Shown: piece by piece, positions 55,756-64,000 of the stretch
Layout of the letters: every line of letters starts with the position of its first letter
How positions within the stretch are numbered: the stretch's first letter is position 1
NCBI RefSeq assembly: GCF_000495855.1
Contig: NZ_AWGF01000020.1
Span: forward strand, 1-64,000
From: Asticcacaulis sp. YBE204
Lineage (GTDB): Bacteria > Pseudomonadota > Alphaproteobacteria > Caulobacterales > Caulobacteraceae
Direction: 5' to 3'
Length of the DNA: 64,000 nt
The notes under the pieces: model-generated
The model's input: only the letters and a program-made list of their open reading frames with translations
What the model was told of the DNA's origin: nothing
The model's database searches: none
Translations under genes and position numbers: made by a program

Positions 55756-57819
55756 ATGCCGATAGCTAAAGTCAATGGGGTCGAGGTCGAGTTTGAACCC
55801 GGCATGACCGTGCTTCAGGTGGCGGAGCTGGCGGGCGAAGAAATTCCCCGTTTCTGTTACCATGAGCGCCTGTCGATCGCGGGCAACTGCCGCATGTGCC
55901 TTGTCGAGGTAAAGCCCGGACCGCCGAAGCCGCAGGCCTCGTGCGCTCTGCCCGCCGCCGACGGTCAGGAAATCTTCACCAATACGCCGATGGTCAAGAA
56001 GGCCCGCGAAGGCGTGATGGAGTTCCTGCTCATCAACCACCCGCTCGATTGCCCGATCTGCGATCAGGGCGGCGAATGCGACCTTCAGGATCAGGCCATG
56101 GGTTATGGCCGCGACGGTTCCCGCTATCAGGAGAACAAGCGCGCGGTCGAAGAAAAGCACCTCGGCCCGACGATCAAGACCTATATGACGCGCTGCATCC
56201 AGTGTACGCGCTGCGTCCGCTTTTCGACCGAAGTCGCGGGTGTGACCGAGATGGGCATGATTTCGCGCGGCGAAGGCGCCGAGATCACCTCCTATCTGGA
56301 GCAGGCGGTGTCGTCGGAACTGTCGGGCAATCTGAACGATCTGTGCCCGGTCGGCGCGTTGACGCACAAGCCGTGGTCCTACAACTACCGTCCGTGGGAA
56401 CTGACCAAGACCGAGACGATCGACGTGATGGACGCGCTGGGCGCGCACATCCGTATCGACAATCGCGGGGCCGCCGTGCTGCGCGCCTTGCCACGTCTCA
56501 AGGAAGACCTCAACGAAGAGTGGCTGTCGGACAAGTCGCGCTACGCCGTCGACGGTCTGGGACGCCAGCGCCTCGACAAACCCTATGTTCGCAAGGGCGG
56601 CAGCCTGACCCCGGCATCTTGGGACGACGCCCTGAATGTGGTGGCTGGCAAATTGCAAGTGACTTCCGCCGAGAAGGTCGGCGTCATCGCCGGTGACCTT
56701 CAAGACGCCGAAAGCCTCAAGGCCGCCAAGGATCTGTTCACCTCGCTCGGCGTGAAAAACATCGACTGCCGTCAGCATGGCGAGCAGTTCGGCCCGGTCT
56801 CTGCCCATACGCCGCGCGAATCGTGGCTGTTCAATACCGGTGTCGCGGCGCTGGAAGAGGCAGATGTCATTCTGCTCATCGGCACCAATCTGCGCCTGGA
56901 AGCGCCGCTGATCAATGCGCGCATCCGCAAGGCCTGGCTCAAGGGCAAGGTGCAGATTGGCGTCATCGGCGAAACCTACGACCTGACCTATGATTACGAA
57001 CACTTAGGTTCCGACGCCAAGGCGCTGAAAGACATCAAGAAAGGCGCGTTCCGCGACCTCTTGAAGGACGCGAAGAAACCCGCCGTCCTGATCGGCACCG
57101 GCCCGCTGTCGGGCGAAGACGGCGCTGCCGTCCTCAGCCTGATCTCGTCGGAAGTGCTCGCTCCCTATAATGTGGTGCGTGAAGCCTGGAACGGTTTCAA
57201 CATCGTCCATCAGGCCGCAGGCCGCGTGGCCGGCCTCGACATGGGCTTCGTGCCGGGCGAGGGCGGTCTCGATACGCGCGGCATCCTGAATGGCAAGCTC
57301 GATGTGGTCGTCCTGATCGGCGCCGACGAAATCGAAACCAGCGGTCTCAAGGACGCGTTCGTGGTCTATATCGGCTCGCACGGCGATGCCGGGGCTTCGG
57401 TCGCCGATGTCATCCTGCCGGGGGCAGCCTATACCGAAAAGTCGGGCATGTATGTCAACCTTGAAGGCCGGGTCCAGATCGCCGAACGCGCGGTCTTCCC
57501 TAAGGGCGAGGCCAAAGAGGATTGGTCGATTTTCCGCGCCCTGTCATCGAAGCTTGGCAAAACCCTGCCCTACGACAGCCTGTCGGACCTGCGTCACGCC
57601 CTGATCACCGATCACCCGACCTTTGGCCGCGTCGACGCCAAACCGACAGCCAAAGCATTCGACGTGACCACCCTTGGCGTCAAGGGCGAGATTAAAGACG
57701 GCCTTTTGGCTTCCAATATCAAGGACTTCTATCTGACCAACCCGATCGCGCGGGCCTCGGTGGCCATGGCGGAGATTTCGGCGGTCCGGTCGACGCCTTT
57801 GAGTCTGGCGGCGGAGTAA
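55756..57819 (+). CDS. nuoG: NADH-quinone oxidoreductase subunit G
   Basis: 687 aa, 75-kDa subunit. N-terminal ferredoxin-like domain with GNCRMCLVEV (N1b), then CPICDQGGECDLQDQAM (N4/N5) and CIQCTRCVRF with NDLCPVGAL; the rest is molybdopterin-oxidoreductase-like. Start at the ATG at 55756 with GAGG upstream, not a TTG nine bases earlier. Confidence 0.97.
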   Translation: MPIAKVNGVEVEFEPGMTVLQVAELAGEEIPRFCYHERLSIAGNCRMCLVEVKPGPPKPQASCALPAADGQEIFTNTPMVKKAREGVMEFLLINHPLDCPICDQGGECDLQDQAMGYGRDGSRYQENKRAVEEKHLGPTIKTYMTRCIQCTRCVRFSTEVAGVTEMGMISRGEGAEITSYLEQAVSSELSGNLNDLCPVGALTHKPWSYNYRPWELTKTETIDVMDALGAHIRIDNRGAAVLRALPRLKEDLNEEWLSDKSRYAVDGLGRQRLDKPYVRKGGSLTPASWDDALNVVAGKLQVTSAEKVGVIAGDLQDAESLKAAKDLFTSLGVKNIDCRQHGEQFGPVSAHTPRESWLFNTGVAALEEADVILLIGTNLRLEAPLINARIRKAWLKGKVQIGVIGETYDLTYDYEHLGSDAKALKDIKKGAFRDLLKDAKKPAVLIGTGPLSGEDGAAVLSLISSEVLAPYNVVREAWNGFNIVHQAAGRVAGLDMGFVPGEGGLDTRGILNGKLDVVVLIGADEIETSGLKDAFVVYIGSHGDAGASVADVILPGAAYTEKSGMYVNLEGRVQIAERAVFPKGEAKEDWSIFRALSSKLGKTLPYDSLSDLRHALITDHPTFGRVDAKPTAKAFDVTTLGVKGEIKDGLLASNIKDFYLTNPIARASVAMAEISAVRSTPLSLAAE

Positions 57820-57825
57820 GAGACA

Positions 57826-58911
57826 ATGACTGAACCCTCATTCTGGTCAGGCCCATGGGGCTGGACGATCATCACCATCGGCCAATCCGCCGCCGTCATC
57901 ATGGGCGTCATGATTTCGCTGGCCTTCCTCCTGTGGGGTGACCGCAAGGTGTGGGCCGGCGTGCAGATGCGCAAAGGCCCCAACGTCGTCGGTCCTTTCG
58001 GCCTGATGCAATCCTTCGCCGACTTCCTGAAGTTCGTGCTGAAGGAAGTCATCATCCCCGCCGGCGCCGACAAGACCGTCTTCCTCATCGCGCCGCTGCT
58101 GACCTTTATCCTCGCCTTCATGTCGTGGGCGGTCATTCCGTTCGCGCCGGGCTGGGTCGTATCGGACATCAATGTCGGTATTCTCTATCTGTTTGCCATT
58201 TCGTCGCTCGGTGTCTATGGCATCATCATGGGCGGCTGGGCGTCGAACTCGAAATATCCGTTCCTCGGCGCGCTGCGCTCGGCGGCGCAGATGGTGTCCT
58301 ACGAAGTCTCGCTCGGCTTCATCATCATCACCGTCGTTCTGCTGACCGGCTCGATGAACCTGTCCGACATCGTCAACGCGCAGGCGGGCGGTTTCTGGAA
58401 CTGGAATTTCCTTGGCGGCGGCGGGCTGCTCGGCCTCGGCATCATCAAGCTGCCGATCATGCTCGGCATGATGGTCATGTTCTATATCTCGGCACTGGCC
58501 GAAACCAACCGCCCGCCGTTCGATCTGCCGGAAGCTGAATCGGAACTGGTCGCCGGGTATCAGGTCGAATATTCCTCGACGCCGTACCTGCTGTTCATGA
58601 TCGGCGAATACGCCAACATCGTCCTGATGTGCGCCATGATCACCATCCTGTTCTTCGGTGGCTGGCAGTCGCCGATACCGATGGACTCGATCGTCCCGCA
58701 GGGTTCGCTGGCCTACATCCTGATCAGCCTGCTATGGTTCATCCTGAAGGTGGTGTTCTGGTTCATCATGTTCGCGCTGGCCAAGGCCATCGTCCCCCGC
58801 TACCGCTACGACCAGCTGATGCGTCTGGGCTGGAAGGTCTTCCTGCCGCTGTCGCTGGTGGCTGTGGTACTGATTGCGGCCTACCGCGTTTTCGGAGGTA
58901 ACCTCGTATGA
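57826..58911 (+). CDS. nuoH: NADH-quinone oxidoreductase subunit H
   Basis: 361 aa, eight or so helices; it completes the quinone chamber. [19 protein letters not shown] and [20 protein letters not shown] are diagnostic. The stop overlaps the nuoI start (ATGA). Confidence 0.98.
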   Translation: MTEPSFWSGPWGWTIITIGQSAAVIMGVMISLAFLLWGDRKVWAGVQMRKGPNVVGPFGLMQSFADFLKFVLKEVIIPAGADKTVFLIAPLLTFILAFMSWAVIPFAPGWVVSDINVGILYLFAISSLGVYGIIMGGWASNSKYPFLGALRSAAQMVSYEVSLGFIIITVVLLTGSMNLSDIVNAQAGGFWNWNFLGGGGLLGLGIIKLPIMLGMMVMFYISALAETNRPPFDLPEAESELVAGYQVEYSSTPYLLFMIGEYANIVLMCAMITILFFGGWQSPIPMDSIVPQGSLAYILISLLWFILKVVFWFIMFALAKAIVPRYRYDQLMRLGWKVFLPLSLVAVVLIAAYRVFGGNLV

Positions 58912-59399
58912 TCGCCCGTCTCGTTCAGGCCGCCAAGGGCGCATTGCTGCTCGACTTCATCGGGGCCACCGGCCTTGCGTTGAAGTACATGATGAAGCCC
59001 AAGGCGACCATCAACTATCCGTTCGAAAAAGGCCCGATCTCGCCGCGTTTCCGCGGGGAACACGCCCTGCGCCGCTATGCGAACGGCGAAGAACGCTGCA
59101 TCGCCTGCAAGCTGTGCGAAGCCATCTGCCCGGCTCAGGCCATCACCATCGAAGCCGAACCGCGTGACGACGGCAGCCGCCGCACGACGCGCTACGACAT
59201 CGACATGGTGAAGTGCATCTATTGCGGGCTGTGTCAGGAAGCCTGTCCGGTCGACGCCATCGTCGAAGGGCCGAACTTCGAATTCGCCACCGATACGCGC
59301 GAAGAACTGTACTACGACAAGCAACGGCTTCTGGCCAACGGCGACCGCTGGGAACGCGAAATCGCCCGCTCGCTGGAGCTGGACGCGCCGTACCGATAA
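58908..59399 (+). CDS. nuoI: NADH-quinone oxidoreductase subunit I
   Basis: 163 aa with two [4Fe-4S] ferredoxin motifs, [16 protein letters not shown] and [16 protein letters not shown] (clusters N6a and N6b). Confidence 0.98.
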   Translation: MIARLVQAAKGALLLDFIGATGLALKYMMKPKATINYPFEKGPISPRFRGEHALRRYANGEERCIACKLCEAICPAQAITIEAEPRDDGSRRTTRYDIDMVKCIYCGLCQEACPVDAIVEGPNFEFATDTREELYYDKQRLLANGDRWEREIARSLELDAPYR

Positions 59400-59429
59400 T
59401 ATCCACCGATTCCGTAAGGTTAAAGCTTG

Positions 59430-59465
59430 CGGGATCACGGTTTGAAGGGGTAGGGAGCGATCCCG
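59430..59465 (+). other. Stem-loop between nuoI and nuoJ
   Basis: CGGGATC (59430-59436) pairs with GATCCCG (59459-59465) across a 22-nt purine-rich loop in the only gap of about 100 bp in the nuo operon. There is no T tract. It may be an mRNA processing or stability element. Confidence 0.4.
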
Positions 59466-59500
59466 AACCCAGAGTAACTAAAGGGGCGGAGGTCCCGATC

Positions 59501-60109
59501 ATGTTGGCAATTGCCTTTTACATAATGGCGGCAGTGACCGTTTTGTCCGGTGCGATGGTGATTACCTCGCGCAACCCGGTACACTCGGTGCTGTTCCTGA
59601 TCCTCGCCTTTTTCTCGGCGGCGGGCCTGTTCGTGCTGATGGGGGCCGAGTTCCTCGCCATGCTGCTGGTTGTCGTCTATGTCGGCGCCGTCGCGGTGTT
59701 GTTCCTCTTCGTGGTGATGATGCTCGATGTCGACTTCGTCAAGCTGCGTCAGGGCTTCGCCAACTACCTGCCGATCGGCGCGGTAGTCGGCGTGCTGCTT
59801 TTGACCGAACTGATCATGATCGCCATCGCCATCGCCGACCGCGGCGCCGCAGCAGGGCAATCGCCTCAGGTCTACGGCCCGGAAATGTCGAACATCGAAG
59901 CCATTGGCCGCGTCCTCTATACGGACTACGTCTATCTCTTCCAGGCCTCGGGCCTTGTGCTTCTGGTCGCCATGATCGGCGCCATCGTGCTGACGCTTCA
60001 GCACCGCGTCCACGTCAAGCGTCAGGACATCCACACGCAGGTGACCCGCCGTCGTAAAAATGCGGTCGAAATCGTGCAGGTTAAAACCGGCGAAGGAATT
60101 CAGGAATGA
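59501..60109 (+). CDS. nuoJ: NADH-quinone oxidoreductase subunit J
   Basis: 202 aa, five helices. [18 protein letters not shown] and the [29 protein letters not shown] stretch with the pi-bulge helix are typical. Start at the ATG at 59501, preceded by GGAGG. ATGA overlap with nuoK. Confidence 0.96.
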   Translation: MLAIAFYIMAAVTVLSGAMVITSRNPVHSVLFLILAFFSAAGLFVLMGAEFLAMLLVVVYVGAVAVLFLFVVMMLDVDFVKLRQGFANYLPIGAVVGVLLLTELIMIAIAIADRGAAAGQSPQVYGPEMSNIEAIGRVLYTDYVYLFQASGLVLLVAMIGAIVLTLQHRVHVKRQDIHTQVTRRRKNAVEIVQVKTGEGIQE

Positions 60110-60414
60110 CTATCGGTCTTGCTCACTATCTGGTCGTGTCGGCCATCCTGTTCACCATCGGTGTCTTCGGCATCTTTGTGAACCGCCGCAACATCATCAT
60201 CATCCTGATGTCGATCGAACTGATCCTTCTGGCGGTCAATATCAACTTCGTCGCTTTCTCGACGCACCTGCATAATGTGCAGGGGCAGATCATGGCGATG
60301 TTCGTCCTCACCGTCGCTGCGGCTGAAGCCGCCGTCGGTCTGGCCATTCTCGTTACCTTCTTCCGTAACCGCGGCGACATCGAAGTCGATGACGCGAGCA
60401 TGATGAAGGGCTAA
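60106..60414 (+). CDS. nuoK: NADH-quinone oxidoreductase subunit K
   Basis: 102 aa, three helices with the conserved membrane glutamates ([21 protein letters not shown]) used in proton translocation. Confidence 0.98.
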   Translation: MTIGLAHYLVVSAILFTIGVFGIFVNRRNIIIILMSIELILLAVNINFVAFSTHLHNVQGQIMAMFVLTVAAAEAAVGLAILVTFFRNRGDIEVDDASMMKG

Positions 60415-60421
60415 GGAAATC

Positions 60422-62506
60422 ATGCAAACTCTGGTTACGATCCTTGTACTTGCGCCCATCGTCGGCGCGCTGATCGCGGGCCTGTTCGGCCGCAGGATCG
60501 GCAATATCGCCTCTCAGGCGGTGACGACGGGCCTTTTGTTCCTGTCCTGCGCCCTGTCGTGGTACGTCTTCTCGCAGCATACGTGGGGCGGCCTTGAGCC
60601 TTTCACGGTCAAGCTGCTCGACTTCATCAATATCGGCACCTTCCATTCGGCGTGGTCGATCCGTATCGACGCTCTGTCGGCGACCATGCTGATCGTGGTG
60701 ACGAGCGTGTCGTCGCTGGTCCACCTGTATAGCTGGGGCTATATGGCAGAGGACCCGTCGCGTCCGCGCTTCTTCGCCTATCTGTCGCTGTTCACCTTCG
60801 CCATGCTGATGCTGGTGACCGCCGCCGACTTCATGCAGCTGTTCTTCGGCTGGGAAGGGGTTGGGCTGGCGTCCTATCTGCTGATCGGCTTCTGGTTCCA
60901 GAAAGACTCGGCGTCGTCGGCGGCCATCAAGGCCTTCGTCGTCAACCGCGTCGGCGACTTCGGTTTCGCGCTGGGCATCATGACGATCTACTGGATGTTC
61001 GGGACGATCAATTTCCACGAACTGTTCCCGCTGATCGCCGCCAAGGCCGGGACGACGTGGACGTTCATCGGCTATGAATGGTCGGCGCTCGATCTGGCCG
61101 CCTTCCTGCTGTTCATCGGCGCGATGGGCAAGTCGGCGCAGTTCTTCCTGCACACCTGGCTGCCGGACGCCATGGAAGGCCCAACGCCCGTGTCGGCCCT
61201 GATCCACGCAGCGACCATGGTCACCGCTGGCGTCTATATGGTCTGCCTGCTGTCGCCGCTGTTCGAGTATGCACCGGTCGCCAAGACCATCGTCACCTAT
61301 ATCGGTGCGATCACCGCCATCTTCGCGGCCTCGATCGGCTTCACGCAAAACGACATCAAGCGCGTCATCGCCTTCTCGACCTGTTCGCAACTCGGCTACA
61401 TGTTCTTCGCCGCCGGTGTCGGCGCCTACGAAGCCGCCATGTTCCACCTGTTCACCCACGCCTTCTTCAAGGCTCTACTGTTTCTGGGGGCCGGTTCGGT
61501 CATCCACGGGATGCACCACGAACAGGACATGCGTAAAATGGGCGGTCTGGCCAAGTATCTGCCGATCACCTATGCCTGTATGACCATCGGCACCATCGCC
61601 ATCACCGGCCTTGGTATTCCGCACACGCAAATCGGTTTCGCCGGGTTCTTCTCGAAGGACACCATCATCGAGACCGCATGGGCCGCGTCCAACACGCCGC
61701 AGGGCATGTTCGCCTTCTGTATCGGTATTCTGGCTGCGCTGCTGACCGCCTTCTATTCGTGGCGTCTGGCCTTCATGACCTTCCACGGCAAGAAGATCTG
61801 GGAACACGCCCACGACGACCACCATCACGTCGTCGACGGTCACACGACCGAAGAAACCACGCCGATCGCTCATCATGACGATCACCATGCGCACGACGAT
61901 CATGGTCACGGCCATGACGACCATCACCATGCCCACACACCGCACGAAAGCCCGTGGGTCATGCTGGTGCCGCTGATCGTTCTGTCGGTCGGTGCCGTCG
62001 CTGCCGGTTTCGTCTTCGCACCATACTTCGTCGGCGATCACGCCCACGCCTTCTGGGGCCACGCCATCCAGCACGGACCGCACAACCACGTTCTGCACGA
62101 GGCGCACCACATCAAGGAAGAATGGGTCAAGTGGGCACCGCTGGTCGTGACCCTGCTCGGCACGCTCGGCGCGGTCTATTTCTACCTGCTCAAGCCGCAA
62201 CTGCCGAAGGCCATGGCCGCGCAGAAGGGCCCGCTCTATACCTTCCTGTATAACAAGTGGTTCTTCGACGAGATCTATCAGGCCACCTTCGTCAAGGGTT
62301 CGAAGGCTCTGGGCGACCTGTTCTGGAAGGTGCTCGATGTAAAGATCATCGACAACCTCGGCCCGAACGGGGCGGCTTGGACGGCGCTCAAGTCGGCGCA
62401 AAAGCTGGTCCGCACCCAAACGGGCTACGTCTATCACTACGCTTTCGTCATGTTCCTAGGCATCGCGGGTCTGCTGACCTGGGTCGTCTTCTTCATGGCG
62501 AAATAG
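60422..62506 (+). CDS. nuoL: NADH-quinone oxidoreductase subunit L, with His-rich insert
   Basis: 694 aa antiporter-like proton pump. [47 protein letters not shown] and the lateral helix at the C-terminus are present. Residues 461-508 form a His/Asp-rich hydrophilic insert with 19 histidines in 48 residues; a second His-rich stretch follows around 540-560. Such inserts could bind metal; function unknown. Confidence 0.97.
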   Translation: MQTLVTILVLAPIVGALIAGLFGRRIGNIASQAVTTGLLFLSCALSWYVFSQHTWGGLEPFTVKLLDFINIGTFHSAWSIRIDALSATMLIVVTSVSSLVHLYSWGYMAEDPSRPRFFAYLSLFTFAMLMLVTAADFMQLFFGWEGVGLASYLLIGFWFQKDSASSAAIKAFVVNRVGDFGFALGIMTIYWMFGTINFHELFPLIAAKAGTTWTFIGYEWSALDLAAFLLFIGAMGKSAQFFLHTWLPDAMEGPTPVSALIHAATMVTAGVYMVCLLSPLFEYAPVAKTIVTYIGAITAIFAASIGFTQNDIKRVIAFSTCSQLGYMFFAAGVGAYEAAMFHLFTHAFFKALLFLGAGSVIHGMHHEQDMRKMGGLAKYLPITYACMTIGTIAITGLGIPHTQIGFAGFFSKDTIIETAWAASNTPQGMFAFCIGILAALLTAFYSWRLAFMTFHGKKIWEHAHDDHHHVVDGHTTEETTPIAHHDDHHAHDDHGHGHDDHHHAHTPHESPWVMLVPLIVLSVGAVAAGFVFAPYFVGDHAHAFWGHAIQHGPHNHVLHEAHHIKEEWVKWAPLVVTLLGTLGAVYFYLLKPQLPKAMAAQKGPLYTFLYNKWFFDEIYQATFVKGSKALGDLFWKVLDVKIIDNLGPNGAAWTALKSAQKLVRTQTGYVYHYAFVMFLGIAGLLTWVVFFMAK

Positions 62507-62522
62507 GGGAGAGAAAGTTTAA

Positions 62523-64000
62523 ATGTCACCGGTAATCCCCAATCTTCTGAGTATCATCACCTTCCTGCCGCTGGTCGGCGCGCTGGCGATCCTCGGTGTC
62601 AAGTGGGCGTCGCGCAAGGACGACACGGCGGTCATCGAGCGTAACGCCAAATGGATCGCTCTGTGGACGACTCTGGCCACGCTGGCGCTCAATGTCGTGC
62701 TGCTGGCCGGGTTCGACCGCGCCTCGACCGACTATCAGTTCGTCGAAAAGGTCGAATGGTTCAGCTTCCTCAACTACCATATGGGCGTTGACGGCATTTC
62801 GGTCCTGTTCGTCGCTCTGACGGCGCTGCTGATGCCGCTGTGTATTCTGGCGTCGTGGGAGTCGGTCAAGACGCGCGTCGTCGAATATATGATCGCCTTC
62901 CTCGTGCTGGAAACCCTGGTCATCGGCGTGTTCACCTCGCTCGACCTGTTCCTGTTCTACGTCTTCTTCGAAGGCGGTCTGGTCCCGATGTTCCTCATCA
63001 TCGGTATCTGGGGCGGCAAGGACCGTATCTACGCGGCCTATAAGTTCTTCCTCTATACCCTGCTGGGGTCCGTCCTGATGCTGGCGGCCATGCTGTACAT
63101 GGTCGGCGTCGCGGGCACCTCGGATATTCCGACGCTCTCGACCTTCAAGTTCGCTGCCGAAGCCCAGCCTTGGCTATGGTTCGCCTTCTTCGCCTCGTTT
63201 GCGGTGAAGATGCCGATGTGGCCGGTCCACACCTGGCTGCCGGATGCCCACGTTCAGGCGCCGACGGCGGGTTCGGTCATGCTGGCCGGTATCCTGCTGA
63301 AGCTCGGCGGTTACGGTTTCATCCGCTTCAATCTGCCGATGTTCCCGCTGGCGTCGGAAATGTTCACGCCGTTCGTCCTGACCCTGTCGGTCATCGCCAT
63401 CGTCGTGACCTCGCTGATCGCCTTCCGTCAAACCGACATCAAGAAGCTGATCGCCTATTCGTCGGTTGCCCACATGGGCTTCGTGACTATGGGTATCTTC
63501 GCCGGCAATCAGGCGGGCGTGCAGGGCGCGGTCTATCAGATGATCTCGCATGGCTTTATCTCCGGCGCGCTCTTCCTCTGCGTCGGCGTGGTCTATGATC
63601 GCTGGCATACGCGTGAAATCGCCTTCTACGGCGGTCTGACCAAGCTGATGCCGCACTTCGCCTTCGTCTTCCTGCTGTTCACCATGGCCAATGTCGGTTT
63701 GCCGGGCACGTCGGGCTTCGTCGGGGAAATCCTGACCATGACGGGTCTGTATCAGGCCTCGACCTGGGCGGCGCTGGTGGCAGCACTCGGCGTCATCCTG
63801 TCGGCCATGTATGCCCTGACCCTGTTCAAGAAGGTCATGTACGGCGAAGTGACCAATGAGGCCCTGAAAGGCCATCCCGATCTAAGCCTTCGCGAGAAGA
63901 TCATCTTCGCGCCCCTGATCGCAGGGACGCTGCTGCTGGGTATCTATCCGGCTTTTGTTTTCGACTTTACCACCGCCAGCGTGGACGCCGTTGTTACGAC
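62523..64000 (+). CDS. nuoM: NADH-quinone oxidoreductase subunit M (cut by window end)
   Basis: 492 codons are visible from the ATG at 62523 and no stop is reached; the full protein is usually about 500 aa, so only the tail is missing. [55 protein letters not shown] and the conserved lysines of the proton path are present. nuoN is expected next. Confidence 0.97.
   Translation, partial: MSPVIPNLLSIITFLPLVGALAILGVKWASRKDDTAVIERNAKWIALWTTLATLALNVVLLAGFDRASTDYQFVEKVEWFSFLNYHMGVDGISVLFVALTALLMPLCILASWESVKTRVVEYMIAFLVLETLVIGVFTSLDLFLFYVFFEGGLVPMFLIIGIWGGKDRIYAAYKFFLYTLLGSVLMLAAMLYMVGVAGTSDIPTLSTFKFAAEAQPWLWFAFFASFAVKMPMWPVHTWLPDAHVQAPTAGSVMLAGILLKLGGYGFIRFNLPMFPLASEMFTPFVLTLSVIAIVVTSLIAFRQTDIKKLIAYSSVAHMGFVTMGIFAGNQAGVQGAVYQMISHGFISGALFLCVGVVYDRWHTREIAFYGGLTKLMPHFAFVFLLFTMANVGLPGTSGFVGEILTMTGLYQASTWAALVAALGVILSAMYALTLFKKVMYGEVTNEALKGHPDLSLREKIIFAPLIAGTLLLGIYPAFVFDFTTASVDAVVT

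Overview
The window looks like a chromosomal segment of a Caulobacterales alphaproteobacterium, most likely Asticcacaulis or a close relative. This genus-level placement is an inference from gene content and order: a bactofilin next to an M23 peptidase, an iscR-led suf operon near a diguanylate cyclase, TorF-type putative porins, the tig-clpP-clpX-lon-hup series and an alphaproteobacterial nuo operon. No database search was possible. Base composition is GC-rich and fairly even. There is no sign of a prophage, transposase, integrase or CRISPR array.

Layout. Positions 1-6.3 kb hold the start of a bactofilin gene, an overlapping M23 peptidase, a Bcp-type peroxiredoxin and a very large AsmA/YhdP-like envelope protein. 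6.4-10.0 kb hold tyrS, anmK, a small membrane protein and an alpha/beta hydrolase. 10.1-17.5 kb is an iron-sulphur assembly operon: an IscR-type regulator preceded by a good IscR box, a cysteine desulfurase, sufB, an unrecognised small gene, sufC, sufD, sufS, a DUF59 (SufT-like) gene and an A-type carrier. 17.5-23.8 kb run on the minus strand: a small unknown gene, plsC-like acyltransferase, GGDEF protein, DEAD-box helicase and parE. 23.9-29.5 kb, also minus strand, carry two paralogous TorF-type proteins, amt, glnA and glnB; the last three form a nitrogen-assimilation set.

29.9-35.6 kb carry tRNA-Leu, a DUF1697 gene, an overlapping methyltransferase/metallo-beta-lactamase-fold pair, a dicarboxylate symporter, a membrane protein and a fatty-acid-hydroxylase-type protein. 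35.8-44.9 kb form the protein quality-control block: tig, clpP, a HAD phosphatase, clpX, a threonine aldolase, lon (with a heat-shock-type promoter) and hup. 45-49.3 kb hold tRNA-Val with a degenerate partial copy, a small membrane protein, a large autotransporter and two identical tRNA-Asp genes. 49.6 kb to the end is the nuo operon (nuoA to nuoM, nuoM cut by the window end) for respiratory complex I.

The items I rate most worth a second look are genes placed inside otherwise canonical operons: an AT-richer unknown gene between sufB and sufC, two tandem paralogous small membrane proteins between nuoD and nuoE, and a fusion of a cold-shock-like domain to a TM2 domain between nuoF and nuoG. 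Other candidates are a structured leader-like element before the threonine aldolase gene, a roughly 118-nt imperfect palindrome right after clpX, and an intrinsic terminator placed almost on top of the plsC start codon.
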